Source of the DNA: Microvirga arabica
Lineage (GTDB): Bacteria > Pseudomonadota > Alphaproteobacteria > Rhizobiales > Beijerinckiaceae
Length of the DNA stretch: 64,000 nt
Assembly: GCF_016811235.1 (NCBI RefSeq)
Contig: NZ_JAFBID010000019.1
Span: 1 to 64,000, forward strand
Direction: 5' to 3'
In this document: positions 24,349 through 33,129 of the stretch, piece by piece
Layout of the letters: each line of letters opens with the position of its first letter
Position numbering within the stretch: position 1 is the first letter of the stretch
Translations under genes and position numbers: made by a program
Notes under the pieces: model-generated
Told to the model about the DNA's origin: nothing
What the model saw: the letters and a program-made list of their open reading frames with translations, nothing else
Database searches by the model: none

Positions 24349-25912
24349 GGGACAGGCGACCTGAAATGTGAGCGAGCAGGAAGGCGACGAGAACGATGAC
24401 GAGGCCGACGGCTGACGCCTCGTCGAGCCTGTAGGCGCCGAGGCGCTCGTAGAGAAGGTAAGGCAGCGTTACCAGCTCCGTCCCACCGAATAGCGCGATG
24501 ATGCCGAAATCGCCGAACGATAGGGCCATGGCCAGGGCAAAGCCTGCGGCGAGCGGGCGCTTGAGCACTGGCCAATCCATGATCGTCAGCTTCGCCCATC
24601 CGGCGAGGCCCAGCGAGGCTGCCACCCGGCCATAACGCTCCTCGACGGTGAGCAGATGCGGCGCGACGAAGCGATAGGCGAAGGGCACGGCAGCCAACCC
24701 GTTGATGAGCGGCAGGAGAATGAGACCGGCGGAGGATGGATCCCCGGAACGCTGGATCAGCAGGAAAAGGCCCGCCGTGAGGGCAAAAGGAGGAACGGCA
24801 AGCAGCGTGTCGGGCAGGAAGTCATAGAAGGCGGCGATCCGCGGAGAGCGCAGGACGAGACGTTTCCGCCGCGCCGCAGAGGCGAGGGCGAGAGCGAGCA
24901 GGCAGGCGATCACTGCAGCGGCGGCGGCGATGATCATGCTCGTGAAGAAGGCCTGGAGAAGGTCTGCTCCAAGAATATCTGGAATGTTGCGAAGGCCTGT
25001 CAGGACGCTGAGGGCGAGCGGGGCGATGAACAAGGCTGCAATGGCGAGAACGATGCTATCCAGAGCCTTCAGGCGGCGATTCCCCGCATCCGGCCGGCGG
25101 ACGAGGCTGCGGACAGTGTGGCCGACGGGCGGGCGCGTGAAGGCCCAATGCAGCAGCCCCGTCATCGACAGGCAGATCGCGAGCTGGATCAGCGCCAACC
25201 AGGCCACGCGGCCGAAATCGAGATCGATCTTGAGCGCCTCGTAGATGGCCACCTCGAGGGTGGATCGGCTTGGGCCGCCGCCCAGCGCCAGCACGATGGC
25301 GAAGCTCTTGAAGCACATGAGAAAGATGAGGCCGGCAATGCCGGGCAGCTCAGTGCGCAGCACGGGCCAGTCGAGATGGCGGAAGATTTGCGCCGGCGTG
25401 AAGCCAAAGGCAGTGGCGAGCCGCCAATGTTCGGCGGGAATCTGGTTTAGGCCATCCAGCGTGATCCGCGCCACGAATGGGGCATTCAGGAACACATGGG
25501 CGATGAGTATGCCCGGATAGCCGAAGATGGTGATGCCGCCGGGCCAGCCGAAGAAGGCGAGCCCTTCGGACAGCCAGCCGCTGCGGCCGTACACGGCAAA
25601 GACCGCGAAAACCGCCACTATCGTGGGCATCACCATCGTGGTGCTTAAAGCAGCCAGAACGATGCCTCGACCTGGAAAAGAGCGCCGAACGAGGGCAAGC
25701 GCCAGCCCGATGCCGAGAGCAAGAGACAGAACGGTCGAGAGTGTGGCCTGGATGATCGAGAAGGCGAGCACGCGGCCGAGATAGGGGCCGATGGAGAAAA
25801 GCGTCGGTGTTCCTCCATCGAAGGTGGCAAGGGCGATGAAGCCGCCCACAACCAACCCTAAGATGGCGAAAGCCACCAGGGTTCCGGGATGGGGCAGCCT
25901 CAAGGTCAGCAT
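24335..25912 (-). CDS. thiP: thiamine ABC transporter permease
   Basis: A 525-residue fused double permease with about twelve membrane helices, the expected form for ThiP. Two EAA-like loops are present, one near HWRLATAFGFTPAQIFRHLD and one near RVAASLGLAGWAKLTIMDWP. It starts six bases after the thiB stop. It imports thiamine (or its phosphates) delivered by ThiB. Confidence 0.92.
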   Translation of the reverse strand: MLTLRLPHPGTLVAFAILGLVVGGFIALATFDGGTPTLFSIGPYLGRVLAFSIIQATLSTVLSLALGIGLALALVRRSFPGRGIVLAALSTTMVMPTIVAVFAVFAVYGRSGWLSEGLAFFGWPGGITIFGYPGILIAHVFLNAPFVARITLDGLNQIPAEHWRLATAFGFTPAQIFRHLDWPVLRTELPGIAGLIFLMCFKSFAIVLALGGGPSRSTLEVAIYEALKIDLDFGRVAWLALIQLAICLSMTGLLHWAFTRPPVGHTVRSLVRRPDAGNRRLKALDSIVLAIAALFIAPLALSVLTGLRNIPDILGADLLQAFFTSMIIAAAAAVIACLLALALASAARRKRLVLRSPRIAAFYDFLPDTLLAVPPFALTAGLFLLIQRSGDPSSAGLILLPLINGLAAVPFAYRFVAPHLLTVEERYGRVAASLGLAGWAKLTIMDWPVLKRPLAAGFALAMALSFGDFGIIALFGGTELVTLPYLLYERLGAYRLDEASAVGLVIVLVAFLLAHISGRLSHAGH

Positions 25913-25918
25913 GGGCGA

Positions 25919-26923
25919 TCAGCGCGCCGTGGCGTTGAGCCAGACATCGGTGAAGGCGCGGCGGTTCTGCTGCACCTCCTCGGGCGTGAAGAGCAGCGCC
26001 TGGCTCGGCTGGATCATTCCTTTGAGAGCCTCAGGCGTCCCCGACGGAGGGTTCTTCGCCGGATACATCCAGTTGGTCTCGGGGATCGCCGTCTGGAACC
26101 CTTCGCTGAGGATGAAGGCCATGAACTGCTTCGCGAGTTCCGGCTGCTTCGTGGTGCGGGTCATGCCGGCGAGCTCCACATGAAGGTAGTGACCTTCCGT
26201 GAAGGCGGCGGCCTTGTAGTTGTCCTTCTTCTCCGCAACGATGTGGTAGGCGGGCGACGTGGTGTAGGACATCACCATGTCGGCCTCGCCCTTCATGAAA
26301 AGGCCATAGGCCTCCGACCAGCCCTTGGTGAAGGTGACGATGCGGGGCTTGAGCTTGCCCCAGGCCTCGCCAGCCTTTTCGCCATAGACCTTCTGCATCC
26401 AGAGCAGAAGGCCGAGGCCCGGCGCGCTGGTGCGAGGGTCCTGCAGGACAACCTTCGGGCCGTTAGGATTGTCGACGAGCTCCTTCAGGCTCTTCGGCGT
26501 GTTGGGCAGCTTGTTGGCGTCATACACGAAGGCGTAGTAGCCCCAGTCGAAGGGGATGAAGGTGTCGTCCTTCCACTCGATGGGAAGAGACAGGTCCTTC
26601 ACCTCGGTGCCATGAGGCGCGAAGAGGTTGAGGGACTTCGCTTCCGCCACGAGGTTCATGTCGAGACCCACGACCGCGTCGGCCTTGGTGTTCTGGCCTT
26701 CGAGACGCAGACGCCCGAGCAGGCTGCCCGCGTCCTCGGCGGTGACCCAGGTGACGTCGCAGTTGCAGGTCGCCTCGAAGCGTTCCTCGACGGTCTTGGC
26801 AGGACCGTATTTGCTGGCGAACGAGCTGTAGGTGTAGACGGTGAGCGTCGGCTTGGTCTGCGCCTGGGCGATGCCGGTGGCGAGCCCAAGCGAAACGAAG
26901 GTGAGAAGAAGGCGGCGGTACAT
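25919..26923 (-). CDS. thiB: thiamine-binding periplasmic protein
   Basis: A 334-residue binding protein. The signal peptide LLLTFVSLGLATGIAQAQ is cleaved near residue 20; the mature part starts TKPTLTVYTYSSFASKYGPA, the ThiB hallmark, with CNCDVTWVTAEDAGSLLGR following. The ATG at 26923 gives a normal signal peptide and has GGGAG upstream; the ATG at 26983 would put 20 extra residues before it. First gene of the thiBPQ operon, with the TPP riboswitch ending about 80 bases upstream. Confidence 0.93.
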   Translation of the reverse strand: MYRRLLLTFVSLGLATGIAQAQTKPTLTVYTYSSFASKYGPAKTVEERFEATCNCDVTWVTAEDAGSLLGRLRLEGQNTKADAVVGLDMNLVAEAKSLNLFAPHGTEVKDLSLPIEWKDDTFIPFDWGYYAFVYDANKLPNTPKSLKELVDNPNGPKVVLQDPRTSAPGLGLLLWMQKVYGEKAGEAWGKLKPRIVTFTKGWSEAYGLFMKGEADMVMSYTTSPAYHIVAEKKDNYKAAAFTEGHYLHVELAGMTRTTKQPELAKQFMAFILSEGFQTAIPETNWMYPAKNPPSGTPEALKGMIQPSQALLFTPEEVQQNRRAFTDVWLNATAR

Positions 26924-27005
26924 CTTAAGAGCGCTCCCATGCAAAAGGCAGGCCGGACAGGCGGCGCAAATTGCACGAGGCATGGCTTTTATGGCGATGT
27001 CGCAT

Positions 27006-27100
27006 GCTCATTCCCTCCGCCGGCATGACCCGGATCAGGTTCGACGGGTCGGCGGCCTGGCCGCCTCTCAGCCCCGTATGAGGCTCCCCGTGAGACGCTT
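27006..27100 (-). ncRNA. TPP (thi-box) riboswitch
   Basis: On the minus strand the conserved parts appear in order: CACGGGGAGCC, GGGGCTGAGA (CTGAGA at 27066-27071), then GAACCTGATCCGGGTCATGC and CGGCGGAGGGAATGA. This is the classical THI element that binds thiamine pyrophosphate. It lies directly upstream of thiB and should switch off the thiamine importer when TPP is plentiful. The 80-base gap to thiB leaves room for a terminator or a sequestered ribosome binding site; I could not fix which. Confidence 0.95.
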
Positions 27101-27147
27101 CGCTTCTAGAACACTTCAGGGAAGGCCACAAGCCACCCCTGTTGAAG

Positions 27148-29493
27148 TCACTTCCGGCTGCCCTTGTCCTTGCCGTTGGTCATGGCAGCCCGGCGCAGGG
27201 CATCGGCAAGCGCGCCGCCGGAGGAGGGAGCCTGTGCGGCAGGCTTCCGCTCCGCTTGAGCCCGATGCTTCTGGAAGGCTCCCCGGTTGTCGTCCTGCCG
27301 CCCCGAGGGGCGCTTCTCGGCCGGGTCGCTCATGCGCATGGTGAGCGAGATGCGCTTGCGGGGAATGTCGACCTCGAGCACCTTCACTTTCACGATATCG
27401 CCCGGCTTCACCACGGTGCGGGGATCCTTCACGAAGGTATCGGCGAGCGCGGAAATGTGCACGAGGCCATCCTGATGCACGCCCACATCCACGAAGGCGC
27501 CGAAGGCCGCCACGTTGGTGACGACGCCTTCCAGCATCATTCCTGGCTTCAGGTCGCTGATCTTCTCCACGCCCTCCATGAAGGTGGCCGTCTTGAACTC
27601 GGGACGCGGGTCGCGACCGGGCTTCTCCAGCTCGCTCAGAATGTCCTTGACCGTCGGCACACCGAACTTCTCGTCGGTGAAGGTCTGCGGATTGAGCTTC
27701 TTCAGCACCGCGCCGTTGCCGATCACCACCTTGATGTCGCTCTTCGTGGCTTCGAGAATGCGGCGCACGACCGGATAGGCTTCCGGGTGAACGCCGGAGG
27801 CGTCGAGCGGATCGTCCCCGTTCGGGATACGCAGGAAGCCTGCCGCCTGCTCGAAGGTTTTGGGTCCAAGGCCCGAGACCTTGGTCAGCGCCTTGCGGGT
27901 CTTGAACGGGCCGTTGGCATCGCGATGGGAGACGATGTTCTGCGCCACCCAGTCGCCGAGGCCCGACACGCGGGCGAGCAGCGGCGCGGACGCCGTGTTG
28001 AGATCGACCCCGACCGCATTCACGCAATCCTCCACCACCGCGTCGAGGGAGCGGGAGAGCTTGTACTCGGCAAGATCGTGCTGGTACTGCCCGACGCCGA
28101 TGGATTTCGGGTCGATCTTCACCAGTTCCGCGAGCGGATCCTGCAGGCGGCGCGCGATAGAGACGGCGCCGCGCAAGGACACGTCGAGATCCGGCAGTTC
28201 CTGGCTGGCAAAGGCAGAGGCCGAATAGACGGAAGCGCCCGCTTCCGAGACCATGATCTTGGTGAGCGTCAGATCCGGGTGCTTCGACACCAGTTCGGCA
28301 GCGAGCTTGTCGGTCTCGCGCGAGGCAGTGCCGTTGCCGATGGCAACCAGCTCGACCTTGTGCACGCGGCAGAGACGCGCCAGCGTTGCAATGGACTCGT
28401 CCCATTGGCGCTTCGGCTCGTGCGGGTAGATGGTGTCGGTCGCCACCACCTTGCCGGTCGCATCCACAACCGCCACTTTCACGCCGGTGCGGTATCCCGG
28501 ATCGAGACCAAGCGTCGGGCGGGCGCCGGCAGGAGCGGCGAGCAGCAGGTCGCGCAGGTTGCCCGCGAACACCTTTACGGCTTCGTCCTCGGCGAGCTGC
28601 CAGAGCTTCATCTTCATGTCGAGTTCGATGGAGAAGCGCAGCTTCGTGCGCCATGCCCAGCGCACGGTATCGAGCAGCCACTTGTCGCCGGCGCGCCCCT
28701 GATCCGTGATGTTGAAGGCAAGCGCCACACGGCCCTCGTAGCGGCTCACATAGCCCGGCTCGGCCGCGTCCTTGTCCTCCTCCATCCGCAGGTCGAGGAT
28801 CTCCTCCTTCTCGCCGCGGAACAGCGCGAGGATGCGGTGGGAGGGAAGCTTGGTCAGCGGCTCGGCGAAGTCGAAGTAATCGGAAAATTTCGCGCCGTCA
28901 TTCTGCTTGCCGTCACGCACCTTGGAGGTGAGGCTGCCCCGCTCCCAATAGATGTCGCGCAGGGCACCCAGCAGCTCCGCGTTCTCGGCAAAGCGCTCGA
29001 CCAGGATGGAGCGGGCGCCTTCGAGAGCGGCCTCCGGAGTGGCGACCTCCTTCTCCGGGTTCACGAAGGCAGCGGCGGCTTCCTTCGGCTCGCGGGTGGG
29101 GTTGCCCAGGAGCAGATCGGCCAAAGGCTCCAGGCCGGCTTCCCTGGCGATCTGCGCCTTGGTGCGCCGCTTGGGCTTGTAGGGCAGATAGAGGTCTTCG
29201 AGGCGCGCCTTGGTGTCGGCGGTGTTGAGCTGGAGCGCCAGCTCGTCGGTGAGCTTGCCCTGCTCGCGGACGCTGTCGAGGATTGTCTTGCGGCGGCTCT
29301 CCAGCTCGCGCAGGTAGCTCAGGCGTTCCTCGAGGGTGCGCAGCTGGGCGTCGTCCAGGGTGCCGGTGACTTCCTTGCGGTAGCGCGCGATGAACGGTAC
29401 GGTCGAACCGCCGTCGAGGAGCTCGATGGCCGCCTTGACCTGCCATTCCTGAACATTCAGTTCGCTCGCAATGCGCTGACCGATGGATAGCAT
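27148..29493 (-). CDS. tex: Tex family RNA-binding transcription accessory protein
   Basis: A 781-residue cytoplasmic nucleic-acid-binding protein. The N-terminal Tex domain shows [17 protein letters not shown]; a YqgF/RNase H-like domain follows ([20 protein letters not shown] split across residues 330-450), then helix-hairpin-helix motifs ([27 protein letters not shown]) and a C-terminal S1 domain ([18 protein letters not shown]) ending near residue 735 with a basic tail. Length is normal. Monocistronic; not linked to the thiamine genes. Confidence 0.95.
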   Translation of the reverse strand: MLSIGQRIASELNVQEWQVKAAIELLDGGSTVPFIARYRKEVTGTLDDAQLRTLEERLSYLRELESRRKTILDSVREQGKLTDELALQLNTADTKARLEDLYLPYKPKRRTKAQIAREAGLEPLADLLLGNPTREPKEAAAAFVNPEKEVATPEAALEGARSILVERFAENAELLGALRDIYWERGSLTSKVRDGKQNDGAKFSDYFDFAEPLTKLPSHRILALFRGEKEEILDLRMEEDKDAAEPGYVSRYEGRVALAFNITDQGRAGDKWLLDTVRWAWRTKLRFSIELDMKMKLWQLAEDEAVKVFAGNLRDLLLAAPAGARPTLGLDPGYRTGVKVAVVDATGKVVATDTIYPHEPKRQWDESIATLARLCRVHKVELVAIGNGTASRETDKLAAELVSKHPDLTLTKIMVSEAGASVYSASAFASQELPDLDVSLRGAVSIARRLQDPLAELVKIDPKSIGVGQYQHDLAEYKLSRSLDAVVEDCVNAVGVDLNTASAPLLARVSGLGDWVAQNIVSHRDANGPFKTRKALTKVSGLGPKTFEQAAGFLRIPNGDDPLDASGVHPEAYPVVRRILEATKSDIKVVIGNGAVLKKLNPQTFTDEKFGVPTVKDILSELEKPGRDPRPEFKTATFMEGVEKISDLKPGMMLEGVVTNVAAFGAFVDVGVHQDGLVHISALADTFVKDPRTVVKPGDIVKVKVLEVDIPRKRISLTMRMSDPAEKRPSGRQDDNRGAFQKHRAQAERKPAAQAPSSGGALADALRRAAMTNGKDKGSRK

Positions 29494-29676
29494 GAAAGTC
29501 TCCGAAAGGTTGAGGCGCGGCTTCTACGGTGCAGGGCGCCCCCGGGTCAACGGCCCGTCCACAGCGCCAGGGTCGCAGTGACCGAACGGAAAGCCCTTTC
29601 TCCGGCGATTTCGCTTGGCTCTCGAAGCCTTGGCGTATAGACCGTCCGGCCCTTCCCGCCCGCTCCCGAGGTCCTC

Positions 29677-30987
29677 ATGCCCCATTCCAACGATTTTTCC
29701 ATCGGCATCGATTTCGGCACCAGCAACACGGTCGTGGCCATTGCGGGGCCGGACGGGCAGGTGGAGGCCCTGACCTTCGAGCATGGAGGTGAGAGCCTGA
29801 AAGTCTATGTGACCGCGCTCTGCTTCTGGGACGAGCGGCACGGAAACGGACTGCGCACCCAGGTCGAGGGTGGCCCCTGGGCCATCGAGCAGTTCCTGGA
29901 AGGGCTCCATGCCCATCGCTTCATCCAGTCCTTCAAGACCTTCGCGGCGAGCGCCACCTTCAAGGAAACGCGCATCTTCCGGGAGCGCTACGGCTTCGAG
30001 GATCTGCTGAGCGCCTTCCTGCGCACCCTCGTGCGCCACGGCGGCTCGCGCCTGGACTGGGGTGCGCGGAACGTCATCATCGGCCGGCCGGTCCAGTTCG
30101 CCGGCTACAATCCGAATGACGATCTCGCCATGCAGCGCTACCGGGCCGCCTTCGGACGGCTTGGGGCGGAGCACGCCCGTTATGTCTATGAGCCCGTGGG
30201 AGCCGCCTTCTTCTATGCGCAGCAGCTCGATCACGATGCCACCGTGCTCGTGGCCGATTTCGGCGGCGGCACCAGCGACTTTTCCGTCATGCGCTTTTCT
30301 AAAGCTGGTGGAGTGCTGCGGGCCGAGCCTCTGGGCCATGCGGGCATCGGAATCGCCGGTGACGCGTTCGACTATCGGATCGTCGACCGGGTGGTCTCGC
30401 CTCGCCTCGGGAAGGGCGGGCTCTACCGCTCCATGGACAAGATCCTGTCGATCCCCAACCATTACTACGCCAACTTCGCCCGCTGGAACCAGCTGGCGAT
30501 GATGAAGGGCAGCGGCGATCTCAAGGAGCTGCGGGAACTCGCCCGTACAGCCCTCGATCCCGAGCCGCTGGAAAAGTTCATCGATATCATCGAGTACGAT
30601 CTGGGTTTCGCCCTCTACCGCGCCGTCTCCTCGGCCAAGGTAGCGCTCTCTAACCGGGAGGAGACGGATTTCCGCTTCGAGGGCGAGGGTGTCGCCATCC
30701 AGGCGCGGATCACCCGCGCCGACTTCGAGGGCTGGATCGCCGAGGATGTCCAGAAGATCGCGGGCACGGTGGACGAGGCGCTTGCCAAGGCCGGCGTGAA
30801 GCCGGAGCAGATCGAACGCGTTTTCCTCACCGGCGGCACGTCCTTCGTGCCCGCCATCCGCCGCCTGTTCGTGGAGCGCTTCGGCGAGAGCTGCCTGACC
30901 TCCGCCGACCAGTTCGAATCGATTGCCTACGGTCTTGCTCTCATTGGCCAGACGGAGGAGCCGGGCCGCTGGGCTGTCGCCAACTAG
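29677..30987 (+). CDS. Hsp70-family protein, YegD-like
   Basis: A 436-residue actin/Hsp70-fold ATPase. Phosphate-1 motif GIDFGTSNTVVAIAGPDG at the N terminus, phosphate-2 motif VLVADFGGGTSDFSVM, and adenosine motif VFLTGGTSFVPAIRRLF. There is no room for a substrate-binding domain, so it is not a DnaK; length and motifs match E. coli YegD. Function in the family is unclear (possible chaperone-like role). It stands alone, 183 bases from tex on the opposite strand. Confidence 0.88.
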   Translation: MPHSNDFSIGIDFGTSNTVVAIAGPDGQVEALTFEHGGESLKVYVTALCFWDERHGNGLRTQVEGGPWAIEQFLEGLHAHRFIQSFKTFAASATFKETRIFRERYGFEDLLSAFLRTLVRHGGSRLDWGARNVIIGRPVQFAGYNPNDDLAMQRYRAAFGRLGAEHARYVYEPVGAAFFYAQQLDHDATVLVADFGGGTSDFSVMRFSKAGGVLRAEPLGHAGIGIAGDAFDYRIVDRVVSPRLGKGGLYRSMDKILSIPNHYYANFARWNQLAMMKGSGDLKELRELARTALDPEPLEKFIDIIEYDLGFALYRAVSSAKVALSNREETDFRFEGEGVAIQARITRADFEGWIAEDVQKIAGTVDEALAKAGVKPEQIERVFLTGGTSFVPAIRRLFVERFGESCLTSADQFESIAYGLALIGQTEEPGRWAVAN

Positions 30988-31036
30988 ATCCGCAATCCGG
31001 CGGGTCTATGCGGTAGCAGCCTGGGAACGGAGTTAC

Positions 31037-31061
31037 GGAACCGTTCTCCGGCAGTTCGGTT
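31037..31061 (+). promoter_or_regulatory. possible EcfG-type promoter upstream of small stress-type protein
   Basis: GGAAC (31037-31041), 16-base spacer, GGTT (31058-31061). EcfG promoters read GGAAC-N16/17-CGTT; one base of the second box differs. The start codon of the small protein follows 52 bases later. Confidence 0.4.
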
Positions 31062-31113
31062 GAGCCTGCGAGAGGTCATCTCATCCGAGCACCGATACGA
31101 TCAGGAGAGCGCC

Positions 31114-31287
31114 ATGTCCCGCGGTGACAAGTCGGCTTATACGGACAAGCAGAAGCGCAAGGCCGAGCATATCGAGGAATCCTACGAGAGCCGTGGCCTT
31201 TCCGAGAAGGAAGCCGAGCGTCGCGCCTGGGCGACCGTCAATAAGCAGGACGGCGGCGGCAAGAAGAGCGGCTCCGGACGCAGCTGA
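31114..31287 (+). CDS. small charged protein (rhizobial 'plasmid stabilization'-type family)
   Basis: A 57-residue very hydrophilic protein with the core KAEHIEESYESRGLSEKEAERRAWATVN and a glycine/lysine tail. Proteins with this core occur widely in Rhizobiales, often annotated as plasmid stabilization protein without experimental support. ATG 31114 has AGGAGAG upstream; a longer reading from 31060 lacks one. The helix-turn-helix-like charged core suggests nucleic-acid or chaperone-like binding, but the role is unknown. A candidate stress promoter lies just upstream. Confidence 0.75.
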   Translation: MSRGDKSAYTDKQKRKAEHIEESYESRGLSEKEAERRAWATVNKQDGGGKKSGSGRS

Positions 31288-31374
31288 AGGCATAGCTGGG
31301 CCGCCTCCCAAGGGTAGTGCACCCGGCGGCAAGCAGGTGTATGAGGGGCGCCTGACCCTTTGCCAAGCTCTGCC

Positions 31375-32298
31375 ATGGAGGAAGCCTTGCTCACGAGTTC
31401 TGCCGCCGGCGTCTATGTCATCTGTCCCACGCCTTTCGAGAGCGATGGGCGGGTGGACGTCGCCTCCACCGATCGGATGGTCGAAGCCTACTTGAAGGCC
31501 GGGGCCACTGGGTTGACAATCCTCGGCATCATGGGCGAGGCCCCTAAGCTGGCGGCCGACGAGGCGCTGGCCTTCGCCCGCCAAGTGATCGCCACGGTGG
31601 CGGGGCGTGTTCCCGTGATCGTCGGCGTGTCCGCCGCCGGTTTCGCCGCCATGTCGGGGCTTTCCTCCAAGGTCATGGATGCGGGCGCCGCCGGCGTTAT
31701 GATCGCCCCGCCTTCGACCCTGAAGACCGACGACCAGATCGTATCCTATTATGCCGATGCGGTGGAAGCCATTGGCGCGGATGTGCCGTGGGTGATCCAG
31801 GACTACCCGCTCACGACGAACGTGGTCATGACCCCAAAGGTGATCATGCGCATCATTGAGCAGAGTCCCTCCTGCGTGATGCTCAAGCACGAGGACTGGC
31901 CAGGTCTCGACAAGATCACGACGTTGCGCCGTGCCAGTGACTCCGGGCAGTCGCGGCGCGTATCGATCCTCTGCGGCAATGGCGGCATGTTCCTGCCCTT
32001 CGAAATGGAACGCGGCGCCGACGGCGCCATGACGGGCTATGCTTATCCTGAGATGCTGGTGGGCGTGGTCAATCTCATCAACCAGGGCAAGCGCAAGGAA
32101 GCGCACGATCTCTTCGATCGTCATCTGCCGCTGGTGCGCTATGAGACCCAGCCGGGCGTCGGGCTGGCCGTGCGCAAATACGTGCTCAAACGGCGCGGCA
32201 TCATCGCAACCGACACGCTGCGCAAGCCCGGGCCGAAGCTGAGCCCGGAAACAATCGCCGACATCGAATGGCTGATGGAGCGCATCGAGCGCTCGTAA
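31375..32298 (+). CDS. dihydrodipicolinate synthase/NAL family lyase
   Basis: A 307-residue class I aldolase-fold enzyme. The Schiff-base Lys is K171 (CVMLKHEDWPG) and the catalytic Tyr is Y144 (VIQDYPLTTN). The usual GTTGE loop is replaced by GIMGEAPKL, so it is not a true DapA; relatives of this type act on keto-deoxy sugar acids or hydroxyproline-derived acids. A TTG at 31387 with GGAGG five bases upstream is an alternative start. It is 17 bases before the SDR gene and probably cotranscribed, suggesting a small sugar-acid catabolic pair. Confidence 0.8.
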   Translation: MEEALLTSSAAGVYVICPTPFESDGRVDVASTDRMVEAYLKAGATGLTILGIMGEAPKLAADEALAFARQVIATVAGRVPVIVGVSAAGFAAMSGLSSKVMDAGAAGVMIAPPSTLKTDDQIVSYYADAVEAIGADVPWVIQDYPLTTNVVMTPKVIMRIIEQSPSCVMLKHEDWPGLDKITTLRRASDSGQSRRVSILCGNGGMFLPFEMERGADGAMTGYAYPEMLVGVVNLINQGKRKEAHDLFDRHLPLVRYETQPGVGLAVRKYVLKRRGIIATDTLRKPGPKLSPETIADIEWLMERIERS

Positions 32299-32315
32299 GA
32301 CAAGGGGACTTTCAG

Positions 32316-33095
32316 ATGAAAACTGGATTGGAAGGAAAGCGCGCGCTCGTTCTCGGCGCGAGCAAGGGCCTGGGCTTCGGCATTGCTCAAGGGTTGGCGG
32401 AGGAGGGCGCCCGCGTCGCCATCGCGAGCCGCACGATGGAGGGCTCGAAAGCCGCCGCGGATAGGATCGGCAAGGATGTTCTGCCGTTCATCTGCGACAC
32501 CGGCAAGGTCGATCAGGTCGATGCCTTGATCAAGGACGTCACGGAGGCGCTCGGCGGTGTCGACATCCTCGTGCTCAACAGCGGCGGCCCGCCGCCCGGT
32601 AAGGCGCAGGGCGTGTCGTCCGATCAGTGGCGGCAATCGTTCGATGCGATGTTCGTCAATCTGGTGCGCATTGCGGATCAACTGCTGCCCGGCATGATCG
32701 AGCGCAAGTTCGGCCGCATCATCTCGGTGATCTCGTCCGGCGTGATCCAGCCGATCCCGAACCTTGCCATCTCCAATGCCATCCGCCCCGCGCTCGTGGG
32801 CTGGGGCAAGACGCTGGCGAGCGAGGTCGCGTCCTTGGGCGTGACGGTGAATGCCATTGCGCCAGGTCGCATCGCAACGGATCGGCTGAAGCAGCTTGAT
32901 GCTGCCAATGCCGAGCGCACGGGCCGCTCCGTGGAGGACGTGGCCGCAGCCGCTCGCGCGGGCATTCCGGCCGGCCGCTATGGCGAGATCGAGGAGTTCG
33001 CGGCGGCGGCTGTGTTCCTCGCCAGCGAGAAGGCCTCGTTCATGACGGGCTCGATCCTGCGCGTCGATGGCGGGCAGATCTCGTCCGTGACCTGA
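32316..33095 (+). CDS. SDR family oxidoreductase
   Basis: A 259-residue short-chain dehydrogenase/reductase. Cofactor motif GASKGLGFGIAQGLAEEG; NSGGPPPG takes the place of the usual NNAG, a feature of the FabG-like 3-oxoacyl-type subgroup. The usual catalytic Y-x-x-x-K is not evident: the segment after the Ser (SSGVIQPIPNLAISNAIRPA) has Asn-Ala where Tyr should be, as in some SDRs that use other residues. The C terminus ASFMTGSILRVDGG is typical. Downstream partner of the DHDPS-like gene. Substrate unknown. Confidence 0.82.
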   Translation: MKTGLEGKRALVLGASKGLGFGIAQGLAEEGARVAIASRTMEGSKAAADRIGKDVLPFICDTGKVDQVDALIKDVTEALGGVDILVLNSGGPPPGKAQGVSSDQWRQSFDAMFVNLVRIADQLLPGMIERKFGRIISVISSGVIQPIPNLAISNAIRPALVGWGKTLASEVASLGVTVNAIAPGRIATDRLKQLDAANAERTGRSVEDVAAAARAGIPAGRYGEIEEFAAAAVFLASEKASFMTGSILRVDGGQISSVT

Positions 33096-33103
33096 TCGAA
33101 GAC

Positions 33104-33129
33104 GGGTGAGGCAATATCTTGCCTCACCC
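33104..33129. terminator. bidirectional terminator between SDR gene and chrA
   Basis: GGGTGAGGCAA (33104-33114) pairs with TTGCCTCACCC (33119-33129) around a TATC loop. It lies between two converging genes and overlaps the chrA stop codon. Confidence 0.65.

Noticed and set aside
27142-29490. 782-codon open frame antisense to tex
   Set aside because: Exact mirror of the tex gene; no family features and no ribosome binding site.
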